A stretch of DNA of 64,000 nt from Bacteroidales bacterium (GCA_022648685.1 JALCMW010000003.1:248001-312000); one strand, 5' to 3'; numbered from the stretch's first letter, positions 52,632 to 62,681 are shown. Program-made: numbers and translations. Notes: generated by a model from the sequence alone, not told the origin.

Positions 52632-53105
52632 ATGAATAAGATAGCATTGTTTCCGGGATCTTTCGATCCTTTCACTACCGGGCATCTGAATATTCTTAAA
52701 AGGGCGTTGACCATGTTCGATCAAGTAGTTGTTGCGGTCGGCATAAATCATGATAAAAGCGGTTTTTATTCAATGGACCAGCGAATTGACATTATAAGAC
52801 AGGCCGCTGCCGGAATAAAGGGTGTGCAAATAATAAAATATGACATTCTGACCGTAGACATCTGCCGGGATCTCGGAGTAAAACATATTGTCAGAGGTGT
52901 AAGGAATATGATCGATTTTGAAACTGAAAGGTCTATTGCCGATGCCAACAGAATCCTTGCCCCTGAAATCGAAACCATAATAATACCGACTTCACAGGAA
53001 TTCGCCCATATATCTTCTTCTGCCGTAAGGGATATCATAAGGCACCACGGCGATACATCATTATTCATTCCTTTATGGGTCAAGCTTCCTGAAGTCAGAT
53101 TGTAA
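52632..53105 (+). CDS. coaD: Phosphopantetheine adenylyltransferase
   Basis: This 157-residue enzyme makes dephospho-CoA from 4'-phosphopantetheine and ATP. The nucleotidyltransferase HxGH signature is GSFDPFTTGHLNILKRA, and RGVRNMIDFETERSIADANR and ISSSAVRDI are conserved. ATG 52632 lies 2 nt after the ung stop; a GTG two codons earlier is less likely. Confidence 0.97.
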   Translation: MNKIALFPGSFDPFTTGHLNILKRALTMFDQVVVAVGINHDKSGFYSMDQRIDIIRQAAAGIKGVQIIKYDILTVDICRDLGVKHIVRGVRNMIDFETERSIADANRILAPEIETIIIPTSQEFAHISSSAVRDIIRHHGDTSLFIPLWVKLPEVRL

Positions 53106-53120
53106 AAAACGTCCGGCATA

Positions 53121-54713
53121 ATGAAATCGGTTTTTAAATCATATGCGGTCCTGCTTTCGGTTATTTTCGTTTTGCATGCGAATTTTTCCGATGCAACTGC
53201 AATCCATTCCGGCGTCATCTTTACGCAGACTCCGGATTCATCCGAAATTGCCGGACTATCATCCAAACTCGATGAATATTTTTCCGCTTTGAAAGGCCTG
53301 CCGGCCAACGAGCAGGAGAAGGAAACGGATTTCATAATAAATGCTTGCAAGGATTCTTCCGTAAAGCGTTTTGTCGCCTTGAAGATATATGACCATTATA
53401 TGGATTCCCCTGTAATGGGAGATGAGGCCGTGGCCATTTATCTTACGGACAAATGGTTTTCCACAAAGAAGATAATGATGAACAGCGATGTGGATCTTAT
53501 GAATGCCAGGATTTTTGCTGAATTCAACAGACAGTCCCTTATCGGATGCCGCGCCCCTTTGCTTAAAGCCTGCGATGCAGGCGGAGATTCGCTGGAAGTG
53601 ATTCCCGGAGGCCCTTTTGCTGAAAAAAGATACAGGATATTGTATTTTTATGATACCGGTTGTGTCAAATGCAAGTTGGAAACCCCTTTCCTGATGAAAT
53701 TGCTCAAGGAAAAAGACTATCCCGTGGATTTTTATGCTTTTTATTCCGGAGCGGATTCCTTGTCATGGCATAAATTCATTTCGGATCATTTCTCAATGGA
53801 TTTGTCCAGAACTGAAATATACAATGCGTGGGATGCCTCTTTGTCTTCGGATTTCCAGAGAAAATACGGAGTTATTCAGACACCGAGGCTTTTTCTAATC
53901 GACCCCGACGGGATAATAATCGGAAGGGGACTTGACATTGAAGCTCTGGAAAGAATGCTTCATTCCATATTTTCACCTCCGGATTATCAATATGGCGGAG
54001 AAAAGTCGAAAGCGATGTTTGATAAAATATCTGCCGCATACGGATATTCCCCTTCTTTTTCCGATCTGATGTCAATAGCGGAAAATATAAGGGAAAAAAC
54101 TCTCGGACAAGGAAATTTGCTGCTTTACAAACATTTGGAAGGCGATTATATGTATTGGCTTGCTTCGCAAAGAGGCGAGGAATACAAGAAGGCTGAAAAG
54201 CCGTTTCTTGACAAATATATATTCGACGGCTCGTGGAAAACAGGTGACGACACATTGAAGGTCCTGGGCTTCGCAAGAATTCTCGACGACCTGCTTTCCA
54301 GAACGCCGGCAGGTTCGAAACTTCCGGACATGACAGTCCGTGGCATTTTCATAGGAAAACATTTACAGGAGGGGACAACTGTTCCCGTTTTATCAGGGGA
54401 TTTGAAAGAAATACGTCAATACAAACTACGGAAATTGCACGGAAGTCCCTTGTATATTGTGTTCTTCAGCGAAGGGTGCCGCATTTGCAAAGCACAGCTG
54501 GCATCATTGGATTCATTGCGTCATACGGAAGGTATGAAAAAAGCTCGTTTCCTTTTGGTAAACGTCGATCAATTGAATCTTGATTATCCGAAAGAGGCTC
54601 AGAATCTTATGGATACGTTCGACTTATCCTCCCTGCCGTTTATAATATCGGCTGACAGGAAAGGAATAATCACCGGAAAATATATTTATTTCACTAATCC
54701 GGTCTCGTATTGA
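53121..54713 (+). CDS. Secreted protein with two thioredoxin-like folds
   Basis: The 530-residue product has an N-terminal signal-like hydrophobic segment (residues 6-26) and two thioredoxin-like regions. The first has YFYDTGCVKCKLETPFL with CVKC at 181-184 and a downstream cis-Pro-like TPRLFLIDPDG. The second has VFFSEGCRICKAQLASL with CRIC at 453-456 and SLPFIISADRKG. They flank a helical stretch (about 280-400). This recalls Bacteroidota TlpA/DUF5106-like periplasmic thiol oxidoreductases. A redox relay or disulfide reduction in the periplasm is likely; partner unknown. It follows coaD by 15 nt. Its last 20 bases overlap the convergent GltD-like gene. Confidence 0.75.
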   Translation: MKSVFKSYAVLLSVIFVLHANFSDATAIHSGVIFTQTPDSSEIAGLSSKLDEYFSALKGLPANEQEKETDFIINACKDSSVKRFVALKIYDHYMDSPVMGDEAVAIYLTDKWFSTKKIMMNSDVDLMNARIFAEFNRQSLIGCRAPLLKACDAGGDSLEVIPGGPFAEKRYRILYFYDTGCVKCKLETPFLMKLLKEKDYPVDFYAFYSGADSLSWHKFISDHFSMDLSRTEIYNAWDASLSSDFQRKYGVIQTPRLFLIDPDGIIIGRGLDIEALERMLHSIFSPPDYQYGGEKSKAMFDKISAAYGYSPSFSDLMSIAENIREKTLGQGNLLLYKHLEGDYMYWLASQRGEEYKKAEKPFLDKYIFDGSWKTGDDTLKVLGFARILDDLLSRTPAGSKLPDMTVRGIFIGKHLQEGTTVPVLSGDLKEIRQYKLRKLHGSPLYIVFFSEGCRICKAQLASLDSLRHTEGMKKARFLLVNVDQLNLDYPKEAQNLMDTFDLSSLPFIISADRKGIITGKYIYFTNPVSY

Positions 54714-55947
54714 GCTTTTCCATTTCCTTGAGCCTTTTCATTTTCAGAAAAGTATCTATTTCTTCCACTGCCGTTTTTGCCGACATTACTGCTTCCACGA
54801 CTGTCTTTGGCCCTAGCTTGAAGTCCCCGGCCAGAAAAATCCCGGGTAATGATTTCACCTGCGTACCCTCCAGTATTATGTTCCCGTTATCATCCATTTC
54901 CGGCATTCCGGTTCCGAACAGGCCGTGATCCACATTGGCACTGATAGCTATTATGATGTTGTCATATACAACTTCGTGATCCGTCCCGTCTATCATCACA
55001 GTGCTTATTTTTCCATCGGCATCCGTCCGGTTTTCGCATTTTCGCATTACAACGGTGTGTTCCTTTATTTCCACGGGAACTTCAAAAACGTTGAACTCCA
55101 CCCCTTCTTTCCCGGCTTCACTTACTTCTTCCAGATTCGCCGGCATGTTTTCGAATGATTTCCGGTAATAGACGCTTGTTTCGCAGCCTTTGCGCAAAGC
55201 CGTCCTGCTTGCATCTATCGTTACGTTACCGCCGCCGACCACAATCACTTTATGCCCCAGGGCATACGAATCAGGATCCTTGAGGAAATCCAATGCATAT
55301 ATAACTTTGCCTTCTGTTTCCCCCGGAACATTCAGCCGACGGGGAAGACCGGCTCCTCCTGCTATCAGCACGGCATCGAATTGTTCACGAAGCCGGTTCA
55401 GCGAGATGTCTTTCCCTACCGTAGTGTTCCCCCTGAATACTATTCCTGCTTCCTTTATTATACTTTCATATGCATCGATATATTTCCTGTCTAGTCTGAA
55501 TTCCGGAATCCCGTATCTCAGTACTCCTCCGTATTCCGGATTGCTGTCATATATTACGGCTCCGTAGCCTTTTTCCCTCAAGGCCAGCGCTGCGGTTATC
55601 CCGGCAGGACCGCCGCCTATTATGGCTACGGAACCATTATTACTGTCTTCCGCCGCTACGGATGCGTGAAAAAGATATTTCCCGGACAACTCTTTTTCTA
55701 TTTCGTACCATCTTACAGGTGCGTTCTTTGCGTTCAGTACGCAATGGCCCAGGCATAGTTTATGCCAGTCGCATACCATGCTTGTGATGGCTGAAAACGG
55801 ATTATTGTAAAATAATATTTCCGCGGCTTTGTCATATTCGCCTCCGCGGTATAATTTCATCGCTTCCGGTACTGGAGTATGCACCGGACACGCCGAAGAG
55901 CATCGGGCGTTCCTGCATAAAAGACAGCGATTTGCCTCCTCATTCAT
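54694..55947 (-). CDS. GltD/NfnB-like FAD- and Fe-S-dependent oxidoreductase
   Basis: The 417-residue product is homologous to the glutamate synthase small subunit. It has cysteine clusters CLLCRNARCSSACP near the start and CDWHKLCLGHC (about 60-70), the FAD motif GGGPAGITAALAL (about 110), the NAD(P) motif GGGNVTIDASRTA (about 235), and the terminal FLAGDFKLGPKTVVEAVMSAKTA. Unlike the GltD encoded at 26793, no synthase subunit is next to it. Relatives pair with other dehydrogenases or act as dihydropyrimidine dehydrogenase-type electron inputs, so the partner is unknown. The start ATG 55947 is about 90 nt from the divergent leu promoter. It overlaps the convergent thioredoxin-fold gene by 20 nt. 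Confidence 0.82.
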   Translation of the reverse strand: MNEEANRCLLCRNARCSSACPVHTPVPEAMKLYRGGEYDKAAEILFYNNPFSAITSMVCDWHKLCLGHCVLNAKNAPVRWYEIEKELSGKYLFHASVAAEDSNNGSVAIIGGGPAGITAALALREKGYGAVIYDSNPEYGGVLRYGIPEFRLDRKYIDAYESIIKEAGIVFRGNTTVGKDISLNRLREQFDAVLIAGGAGLPRRLNVPGETEGKVIYALDFLKDPDSYALGHKVIVVGGGNVTIDASRTALRKGCETSVYYRKSFENMPANLEEVSEAGKEGVEFNVFEVPVEIKEHTVVMRKCENRTDADGKISTVMIDGTDHEVVYDNIIIAISANVDHGLFGTGMPEMDDNGNIILEGTQVKSLPGIFLAGDFKLGPKTVVEAVMSAKTAVEEIDTFLKMKRLKEMEKLNTRPD

Positions 55948-55998
55948 GAATATTCTGTTTTTTGGGCGCTAAATATAGTTAAAAATTTTACTTATTTT

Positions 55999-56030
55999 CT
56001 TGTTTTTGGAAATGATGTTCCCTATATTTG
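55999..56030 (+). promoter_or_regulatory. Promoter of the leu operon
   Basis: CTTG (55999-56002), 20 nt, TATATTTG (56023-56030). Transcription is predicted to start near 56037, about 30 nt before the leader peptide. Confidence 0.7.
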
Positions 56031-56066
56031 ACACCGGTAAAAAGAAATAACGGTTCGGAAGAACTA

Positions 56067-56135
56067 ATGTTTATGATTAAGAATATATCGATTATCAGCA
56101 CCCTATTGCTACAAGTCCTAAGGATACGATCTTGA
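56067..56135 (+). CDS. leuL: leu operon leader peptide (22 residues)
   Basis: This short frame starts MFMIKNISIIS and continues with Thr, three consecutive Leu, Gln, Val, Leu, Arg, Ile, Arg, Ser. It contains four Leu and five Ile in 22 codons. Three of the four Leu codons are CTA (56103, 56109 and 56118), clustered as CTA TTG CTA CAA GTC CTA. It lies between the leu promoter and a strong terminator ahead of leuA. It is too short for routine gene calling. A ribosome stalling here when Leu-tRNA is scarce would expose the antiterminator described in the attenuator entry. Symbol given by analogy to enterobacterial leuL. Confidence 0.75.
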   Translation: MFMIKNISIISTLLLQVLRIRS

Positions 56136-56220
56136 GAACTTGGAAGGAGTATGTGTGCATATTGATATATAGAAGATAATTTATTTGCCCCTTTCAGTTC
56201 ATCTGGAAGGGGCTTTTTTT
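56112..56220 (+). promoter_or_regulatory. leu operon transcription attenuator
   Basis: Three mutually exclusive pairings are visible. (1:2) CAAGTCC (56112-56118, inside the leader peptide) can pair with GAACTTG (56136-56142). (2:3) GAACT and AAGG (56136-56140, 56144-56147) pair with AGTTC and CCTT (56196-56200, 56190-56193), blocking the terminator 5' arm. (3:4) GCCCCTT (56187-56193) pairs with AAGGGGC (56207-56213), followed by seven T: the terminator. A ribosome stalled at the Leu cluster covers segment 1, leaving 2 free to form the antiterminator. Confidence 0.7.
56187..56220 (+). terminator. Attenuator terminator hairpin before leuA
   Basis: Stem GCCCCTTtC/GgAAGGGGC with a 9-nt loop, then seven T, ending 21 nt before the leuA ATG. 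There is no gene it could serve upstream other than the leader peptide. Confidence 0.9.
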
Positions 56221-56241
56221 ATTATGAAATCAAATTTATAA

Positions 56242-57747
56242 ATGTATATGGACAAAAAGATTTTTATTTTCGACACAACCCTCAGGGACGGAGAACAGGT
56301 CCCCGGATGTCAATTGAATACCGTTGAAAAAATTCAGGTAGCAAAGGTTCTGGAAGCTCTCGGTGTAGATGTAATCGAAGCCGGATTTCCTATTTCCAGC
56401 CCGGGTGATTTCAATTCGGTAATCGAGATTTCCAAGGCTGTCAAAGAGCCTGTTATCTGCGCTTTGTCAAGGGCTGTGGAAAAAGATATAGACAAGGCTG
56501 CCGAGGCTTTGAAATTTGCCGAGCGCAAAAGAATTCATACGGGAATAGGGACTTCCGATTCCCATATAAAATATAAATTCAATTCCACCAGGGAAGAAAT
56601 CCTTGAAACTGCCGTCAAAGCTGTCAAATATGCCAGGAAATATGTAGACGACGTGGAATTTTATGCGGAAGACGCCGGACGTACGGACAATGAATATCTC
56701 GCCAGAGTGGTTGAGGCCGTCATAAAAGCCGGTGCCACGGTAGTTAATATTCCCGATACGACAGGCTATTGCCTTCCTGAAGAATACGGGGCAAAGATAA
56801 AATATCTTTGCGACCATGTAGAAGGGATAGAAAATGCGATAATATCGACGCATTGCCATAACGATCTGGGAATGGCGACGGCAAATACCATGGCAGGCAT
56901 CATGAACGGAGCCCGCCAGGTCGAAGTCACCGTGAACGGAGTGGGGGAAAGGGCCGGGAATACGGCGCTTGAAGAAATTGCAATGATCCTCAAATCGCAT
57001 AAGAATACCGGCTACTGTACGGGGATCCGGACACAGAAGATTTATCCTGTAAGCCGGATGGTCTCGAATCTTATGAATATGCCTGTGCAGCCCAACAAAG
57101 CGATTGTCGGCAGAAATGCTTTCGCCCATTCTTCCGGTATACACCAGGACGGCGTACTCAAGAATGCATCGACATACGAGATAATCGATCCCCGCGACAT
57201 TGGCCTTGACGACAATTCCATAGTCCTGACAGCCAGAAGCGGACATGCAGCTCTCAAATACAGATTGAGCGTACTCGGAATTACTCCTTCCCCAGAAAGA
57301 CTCGAAAGCATATACAAAGAATTCCTGAAACTCGCCGACAGCAAGAAAGAGATAAATGATGAAGACCTTCTCGTACTTGCCGGTGCTGAAAGAAGCGAGA
57401 AGTGCAATGTTAAACTTGATTTTCTTCAGGCGACAAGCGGTTCCGGAGTCCGTCCGGTTGCAAGCATCGGTCTGGATATAGCAGGGGAGAAATTCACTGC
57501 TGCGGCTACCGGAAACGGACCTGTGGATGCTTCCATCAATGCACTCAAACAGATTGTCAAACGGAAAGTCATAATAAAGGAATTCACTATCCAGAATATT
57601 ACCAAAGGGTCCGATGATATGGGCAAGGTCCACATGCAGGTGGAATACGAAGGACATGAATATTATGGGTTCGGAGCCAATACCGACATCGTGACTGCTT
57701 CTGTGGAAGCCTATATAGATTGCGTAAATAAATTTATTACAAAATAA
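56242..57747 (+). CDS. leuA: 2-isopropylmalate synthase
   Basis: This 501-residue enzyme condenses 2-ketoisovalerate with acetyl-CoA, the first step of leucine synthesis. The TIM barrel has [16 protein letters not shown] (metal-binding Asp), [25 protein letters not shown] (HxH metal ligands) and [16 protein letters not shown]. The C-terminal regulatory domain (about 385-500, [19 protein letters not shown]...) is the leucine-binding LeuA dimer domain, so feedback inhibition adds to the attenuator control. The length fits the LeuA type 1 form, not the citramalate synthase. leuC overlaps by one base (TAATG). Confidence 0.95.
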   Translation: MYMDKKIFIFDTTLRDGEQVPGCQLNTVEKIQVAKVLEALGVDVIEAGFPISSPGDFNSVIEISKAVKEPVICALSRAVEKDIDKAAEALKFAERKRIHTGIGTSDSHIKYKFNSTREEILETAVKAVKYARKYVDDVEFYAEDAGRTDNEYLARVVEAVIKAGATVVNIPDTTGYCLPEEYGAKIKYLCDHVEGIENAIISTHCHNDLGMATANTMAGIMNGARQVEVTVNGVGERAGNTALEEIAMILKSHKNTGYCTGIRTQKIYPVSRMVSNLMNMPVQPNKAIVGRNAFAHSSGIHQDGVLKNASTYEIIDPRDIGLDDNSIVLTARSGHAALKYRLSVLGITPSPERLESIYKEFLKLADSKKEINDEDLLVLAGAERSEKCNVKLDFLQATSGSGVRPVASIGLDIAGEKFTAAATGNGPVDASINALKQIVKRKVIIKEFTIQNITKGSDDMGKVHMQVEYEGHEYYGFGANTDIVTASVEAYIDCVNKFITK

Positions 57748-59144
57748 TGAACACTTTATTTGATAAGATTTGGGACAGCCATGTCGTTTCTTGGATCGAG
57801 GACGGCCCGGATCAGCTTTATGCTGACAGGCTGTATTGCCATGAAGTCACTACGCCCCAGGCTTTCGATGAACTCAGGCAGCGGGGCATAAAATGCTTCA
57901 GACCTGAAAAAATTTTCTGCATGCCCGACCATAACACTCCTACTCACGACCAGGATAAGCCTATTGTCGATCCCGTATCGAAGAAACAGGTGGATGCCCT
58001 GACACGCAATGCAGCCGAATTCGGTCTGAGTTATTTCGGCATGAACGATCCCAGGAACGGGATTATCCATGTAGTAGGCCCTGAAAGAGGCCTTTCCCTT
58101 CCGGGAATGACTATTGTATGCGGGGATTCCCATACTTCCACACATGGAGCCGTCGGAGCCGTAGCTTTCGGAATCGGAACGAGTGAAGTCGGCATGGTCA
58201 TGGCATCTCAGTGCATACTCCAGAGAAAACCAAAGTCGATGCGAATCAAGATAGAAGGGAAACTCGGAAATGGAGTCGCTCCGAAGGATGTGGCTTTGTA
58301 TCTGATGAAGAAAATAACTACCGGCGGCGGTACCGGCTATTTCATAGAATATTCCGGTTCGGTGATACGAGACATGTCCATGGAAGGCCGTTTCACAGTT
58401 TGCAACCTTTCGATAGAAATGGGTGCGAGGGGCGGCTTCATAGCTCCCGACGAAACCACGTTCGAATATCTGAAGGGCAGGGAATATTCCCCGAAAGGAC
58501 AGGAATGGGACAAGGCCGTAGCATATTGGAAAACCCTTAAAAGCGGTAATGATGCTGTTTTCGACAAAGAAATAGAGTTCGATGCCGCTGATATTAAACC
58601 CATGATAACTTACGGAACAAATCCGGGCATGGGAATACCCGTAACGGATAATATCCCGGAAGAAAGCTCCATACCGGAAGCCGGAAGGGATTCGTTTCGC
58701 AAGGCTTTGGATTACATGGGCTTCCATGCAGGAGAACCCATGATCGGAAAACATGTCGATTATGTGTTTCTCGGAGCATGTACCAACGGGAGGGTAGAGG
58801 ACTTCAGGGCTTTCGCTTCTATTGCCGAAGGCCGCCACAAAGCCGCGGGTGTAACGGCCTGGCTTGTTCCGGGCTCATGGGAGGTTGCAAGACAGATCCG
58901 TGCCGAAGGTATAGACAATATCCTCGAAGCTGCCGGTTTCGAAATCCGCCAGCCCGGTTGTTCGGCGTGTCTCGCAATGAACGACGATAAAGTTCCTGCA
59001 GGCAAATACTGTGTTTCCACAAGCAACAGGAATTTCCAGGGACGTCAGGGGCCTGGTTCACGTACCCTCCTTGCAAGTCCGCTGGCCGCAGCAGCCGCGG
59101 CAGTCACAGGTGTTGTCACAGATCCCAGAACTTTAATGAAATAA
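57747..59144 (+). CDS. leuC: 3-isopropylmalate dehydratase large subunit
   Basis: This 465-residue aconitase-family subunit isomerises 2- to 3-isopropylmalate with LeuD. The [4Fe-4S] ligands are Cys in [10 protein letters not shown] and two Cys in [32 protein letters not shown] is the substrate-binding signature. [10 protein letters not shown] at the start and [23 protein letters not shown] near the end are typical. It overlaps leuA by one nucleotide and precedes leuD by 5 nt. Confidence 0.97.
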   Translation: MNTLFDKIWDSHVVSWIEDGPDQLYADRLYCHEVTTPQAFDELRQRGIKCFRPEKIFCMPDHNTPTHDQDKPIVDPVSKKQVDALTRNAAEFGLSYFGMNDPRNGIIHVVGPERGLSLPGMTIVCGDSHTSTHGAVGAVAFGIGTSEVGMVMASQCILQRKPKSMRIKIEGKLGNGVAPKDVALYLMKKITTGGGTGYFIEYSGSVIRDMSMEGRFTVCNLSIEMGARGGFIAPDETTFEYLKGREYSPKGQEWDKAVAYWKTLKSGNDAVFDKEIEFDAADIKPMITYGTNPGMGIPVTDNIPEESSIPEAGRDSFRKALDYMGFHAGEPMIGKHVDYVFLGACTNGRVEDFRAFASIAEGRHKAAGVTAWLVPGSWEVARQIRAEGIDNILEAAGFEIRQPGCSACLAMNDDKVPAGKYCVSTSNRNFQGRQGPGSRTLLASPLAAAAAAVTGVVTDPRTLMK

Positions 59145-59149
59145 AAACC

Positions 59150-59746
59150 ATGAAACAGAAATTTGATATTATCACTGATACTTGCGTGCCTCTTCATCTG
59201 GATAATGTAGATACGGATCAGATCATACCGGCCAGATTCCTGAAAGCAACAACAAGGGATGAAAAATTTTTCGGGGAGAACCTGTTCAGGGATTGGAGGT
59301 ACAGGCAGGACGGGACTCCGGATCCGGACTTCGTCCTGAACGATAAGCGTTACGGCGGACATATCCTTGTTGCCGGAAAGAACTTCGGCTGCGGTTCCAG
59401 CCGTGAACATGCGGCGTGGGCATTGGCCGGATACGGCTTCAGAGCAGTGATCTCCAGCTATTTCGCCGATATTCACAAAAACAACGAATTGAATAATTTC
59501 GTGCTTCCCGTTGTAGTTTCGGAAGGTTTCCTACGGGAGCTTTTTTCTTCGATAGAAGCCGATCCGGCAACGAAAGTCACAATCGACCTTCCCTCGCAGA
59601 CGGTCACAGATACGGCTACAGGCAGGAGCGAAAAATTCCCGATAGATAAATACAAGAAATACTGTCTTATGAACGGTATCGACGATATCGACTATCTGCT
59701 CGGGAACAAAAATAAAATCACCGAATATGAGAATAAGATAAAATAA
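59150..59746 (+). CDS. leuD: 3-isopropylmalate dehydratase small subunit
   Basis: This 198-residue swivelling domain completes the isomerase. Family motifs are LDNVDTDQIIPARFLK, GKNFGCGSSREHAAWAL and DIHKNNELNNFVLPVVV. Length is normal. The 28-nt gap to leuB is AT-rich and carries no hairpin, so the operon continues. Confidence 0.97.
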   Translation: MKQKFDIITDTCVPLHLDNVDTDQIIPARFLKATTRDEKFFGENLFRDWRYRQDGTPDPDFVLNDKRYGGHILVAGKNFGCGSSREHAAWALAGYGFRAVISSYFADIHKNNELNNFVLPVVVSEGFLRELFSSIEADPATKVTIDLPSQTVTDTATGRSEKFPIDKYKKYCLMNGIDDIDYLLGNKNKITEYENKIK

Positions 59747-59774
59747 TCAAATACGAAAATAAAACCATAAGAAT

Positions 59775-60845
59775 ATGAAGATGAAGATAGCTGAACTTCC
59801 GGGAGACGGTATAGGTCCGGAAGTGGTTGAACAGGGCGTGAAAGCGATAAATGTGGTCTGCGGGAAATTCGGTCATGAGGTGGAATATGCTTTCGGGTAT
59901 GTAGGTGCCTGCGCCATAGACAGGACAGGAAATCCCTATCCCGAAGAAACCCACGATATCTGCATGGCCAGCGATGCCGTATTGTTCGGTGCCGTCGGGG
60001 ATCCGAGATATGACAATGATCCGACTTCCAAGGTCCGTCCCGAACAGGGTCTTCTTGCCATGAGGAAAAAATTGGGCCTGTATGCAAATATCCGTCCCGT
60101 CGAGACTTTCAAGACATTGGTGAGCAAATCCCCGCTGAAGACGGACCTGGTAGACGGTGTCGATTTCGTCTGTGTCAGGGAATTGACCGGTGGCATGTAT
60201 TTCGGCGACAAGGGAAGGAAAGACAACGGCGATACGGCCTATGACACCTGCATATATCATCGCTTCGAAGTGGAAAGGATACTCAAGCTTGCTTTCGAAT
60301 ATGCTATGAGACGTCGCAAACATCTGACGGTGGTGGATAAAGCCAATGTCCTCGAATCGTCTCGTCTATGGAGGCAGATAGCGCAGGAAATGGCGCCTTC
60401 CTATCCGGAAGTTTCCGTGGATTACATGTATGTTGACAACGCTTCCATGCAGATTATACGTTGCCCGAAGCATTTCGATGTTCTTGTGACGGAAAATACT
60501 TTCGGGGATATCCTGACCGATGAAGCCAGCTGCATTTCAGGCTCTATGGGCCTTCAGGCTTCCGCTTCCGTCGGAGAACATACCAGCCTTTTCGAACCGA
60601 TACACGGTTCTTATCCCCAGGCGGCCGGGAAGAACATTGCCAATCCCATAGCCACCATAATATCGGCTGCCATGATGTTCGAGTATGCTTTCGGACTTAC
60701 GGAAGAAGGCAGGGCCATCCGTAACGCAGTAACCGCCTCGATAGATCAGGGGTATGTTACCGAAGACCTTTCGGAAGGCGGTGTATCACATTACACTTCG
60801 GAAGTGGGGGATTGGATAGCAGATTATATAAGGAATAACCGGTAA
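59775..60845 (+). CDS. leuB: 3-isopropylmalate dehydrogenase
   Basis: This 356-residue NAD-dependent enzyme oxidises and decarboxylates 3-isopropylmalate. The start [18 protein letters not shown], the substrate loop [36 protein letters not shown] and [23 protein letters not shown], and the NAD-binding [19 protein letters not shown] are all present. It ends the operon. Downstream is the convergent asnB with a 12-nt gap and no obvious hairpin, so the two transcripts may overlap. Confidence 0.97.
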   Translation: MKMKIAELPGDGIGPEVVEQGVKAINVVCGKFGHEVEYAFGYVGACAIDRTGNPYPEETHDICMASDAVLFGAVGDPRYDNDPTSKVRPEQGLLAMRKKLGLYANIRPVETFKTLVSKSPLKTDLVDGVDFVCVRELTGGMYFGDKGRKDNGDTAYDTCIYHRFEVERILKLAFEYAMRRRKHLTVVDKANVLESSRLWRQIAQEMAPSYPEVSVDYMYVDNASMQIIRCPKHFDVLVTENTFGDILTDEASCISGSMGLQASASVGEHTSLFEPIHGSYPQAAGKNIANPIATIISAAMMFEYAFGLTEEGRAIRNAVTASIDQGYVTEDLSEGGVSHYTSEVGDWIADYIRNNR

Positions 60846-60857
60846 TAAGGTTTTCCT

Positions 60858-62528
60858 TTATTTTTTATATGCCTGTTCGTGCACTCCGGCTACTGCTCTG
60901 CCGCTGGGATCGTTCATATTCTTGAAAGATTTATCCCAGCGCAGGGCTTCTGCCGTTGAACATGCCACACTCGGGACATTCGGGACACTTCTCGCTGCCG
61001 ATTCGCTAGGGAAATGCTCTTCAAAAATTCTCCTGTAAACGTATTCTTCTTTGTTCATAGGAGGATTGACAGGAAAGCGTTCGGCCGCATGTGCCATCTC
61101 TTCGTCCGAAACCATTTTTTCCGTCTCGGCCTTGAGCGTGTCTATCCAATTGTATCCTACGCCATCGGAGAATTGTTCCTTCTGTCTCCAAACTATATCT
61201 TCCGGCAGCATATCCGAGAACGCTTCTCTCAATATTTTCTTCTCCATAACATTGCCAGGGCACATCTTGGCTTGAGGATTCGTTCTCATCGCCACATCCA
61301 GGAATTCCTTGTCAAGGAACGGGACACGACCTTCGACTCCCCATGCGGCAAGGCTCTTGTTGGCCCTCAGGCAATCGTATAAATAGAGCTTTGACATCTT
61401 CCTGACTGTCTCTTCGTGAAATTCCCTGGCGTCGGGAGCCTTGTGGAAATACAGATAACCGCCGAAGATTTCGTCGGAACCTTCCCCGCTCAGCACCATT
61501 TTTATTCCCATGCTCTTGATGACACGGGCCAGAAGATACATCGGGGTTGAGGCCCTTACAGTGGTTACGTCGTATGTCTCGATGAAATATATTACATCCC
61601 TTATGGCGTCCAGGCCTTCCTGTATTGTGTAATTCACTTCGTGATGCACTGTGCCGATATAATTTGCAACCTCCCTGGCTTTCTCAAGATCCGGAGCACC
61701 TTTGAGTCCGATTGCGAAAGAGTGAAGTCTCGGCCACCAAGCCTGAGTCAGGCTATTGTCTTCTATACGGTTTCCAGCGAATTTCTGTGTTACGGCGCTT
61801 ATGATGGAGCTGTCCAGACCTCCGCTTAGCAGGACTCCGTAAGGCACGTCGCTCATCAGCTGACGTTTGACGGCATCGGAGAGGGAATCCCTTATCGCTT
61901 CGACGCTTGCGGGATTATTCTTTACTGCATCGTATTCAAACCAGTCACGTTTGAAATAACGTGTCATTTTCCCTTCCCGGCTATAATAATAATGTCCAGG
62001 AAGGAAAGGCTCATAACGGTCGCAGAAACCTTCGAGAGCTTTCAACTCGCTTGCGACATAGATTTTTCCGTCATTGTCATATCCTATATACAGGGGAATG
62101 ACTCCGATCGGATCCCTTGCAACCAGAAATTCATCTTTTTCTTCATCATAAAGGGCGAAAGCGAAAATTCCGTTCAGATCTTCCAGAAAATCCTTTCCCT
62201 TGTCTTTATACAGAGCGAGTATCACTTCACAGTCGCTGCCTGTCTTGAAATCGTATTTGCCTGAATACCTTTCCCTTATTTCCTTGTGATTGTATATTTC
62301 CCCGTTGACGGCCAGAACTTGTTTCCCGTCAGGGCTGAAAAGAGGTTGTCTTCCCGATACCGGATCCACTATCGAAAGTCTCTCATGGGTGAGAATCGCC
62401 GTTTTTCCGCAATATATACCACTCCAATCAGGTCCGCGGTGACGGATTTTCTGACTCATCCTCAAAGCTTTGTCCCGTAGTTCTTTGCTTTGCTCCTTGA
62501 TGTTGAAAATAGCTGCAATGCCGCACAT
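60858..62528 (-). CDS. asnB: Asparagine synthase B (glutamine-hydrolysing)
   Basis: This 556-residue cytosolic enzyme forms asparagine from aspartate, glutamine and ATP. After Met removal, Cys2 (MCGIAAIFN) is the glutaminase nucleophile; RHRGPDWSGIY and NGEIYNH belong to the same domain. The synthetase domain has the PP-loop LLSGGLDSSIISAV and LSGEGSDEIFGGYLYFHKAP, with EGRVPFLDKEFLDVA. Length and motifs match the AsnB type of E. coli. Its relation to gltBD in nitrogen use is by pathway, not linkage. No clear promoter pair was found upstream. Confidence 0.97.
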   Translation of the reverse strand: MCGIAAIFNIKEQSKELRDKALRMSQKIRHRGPDWSGIYCGKTAILTHERLSIVDPVSGRQPLFSPDGKQVLAVNGEIYNHKEIRERYSGKYDFKTGSDCEVILALYKDKGKDFLEDLNGIFAFALYDEEKDEFLVARDPIGVIPLYIGYDNDGKIYVASELKALEGFCDRYEPFLPGHYYYSREGKMTRYFKRDWFEYDAVKNNPASVEAIRDSLSDAVKRQLMSDVPYGVLLSGGLDSSIISAVTQKFAGNRIEDNSLTQAWWPRLHSFAIGLKGAPDLEKAREVANYIGTVHHEVNYTIQEGLDAIRDVIYFIETYDVTTVRASTPMYLLARVIKSMGIKMVLSGEGSDEIFGGYLYFHKAPDAREFHEETVRKMSKLYLYDCLRANKSLAAWGVEGRVPFLDKEFLDVAMRTNPQAKMCPGNVMEKKILREAFSDMLPEDIVWRQKEQFSDGVGYNWIDTLKAETEKMVSDEEMAHAAERFPVNPPMNKEEYVYRRIFEEHFPSESAARSVPNVPSVACSTAEALRWDKSFKNMNDPSGRAVAGVHEQAYKK

Positions 62529-62639
62529 GTTTTTATTCTTTTATTGTTCAAACACTAAAAATATGGATTCTTCGCCCAAATTCCAATATTCAAATTGTAA
62601 AAGAACTGTAAGTATTTATAAAAAACGATTTTGGAGACA

Positions 62640-62681
62640 ATATAAACAAAACGGATATGCCCATTCCAAGGACATATCCGT
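62640..62681 (-). terminator. Terminator of the AraC-family gene
   Basis: ACGGATATG (minus, from 62681) pairs with CATATCCGT across a 13-nt loop, followed by TTTTGTTTATA. It is about 75 nt after the regulator's stop codon. Confidence 0.8.
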
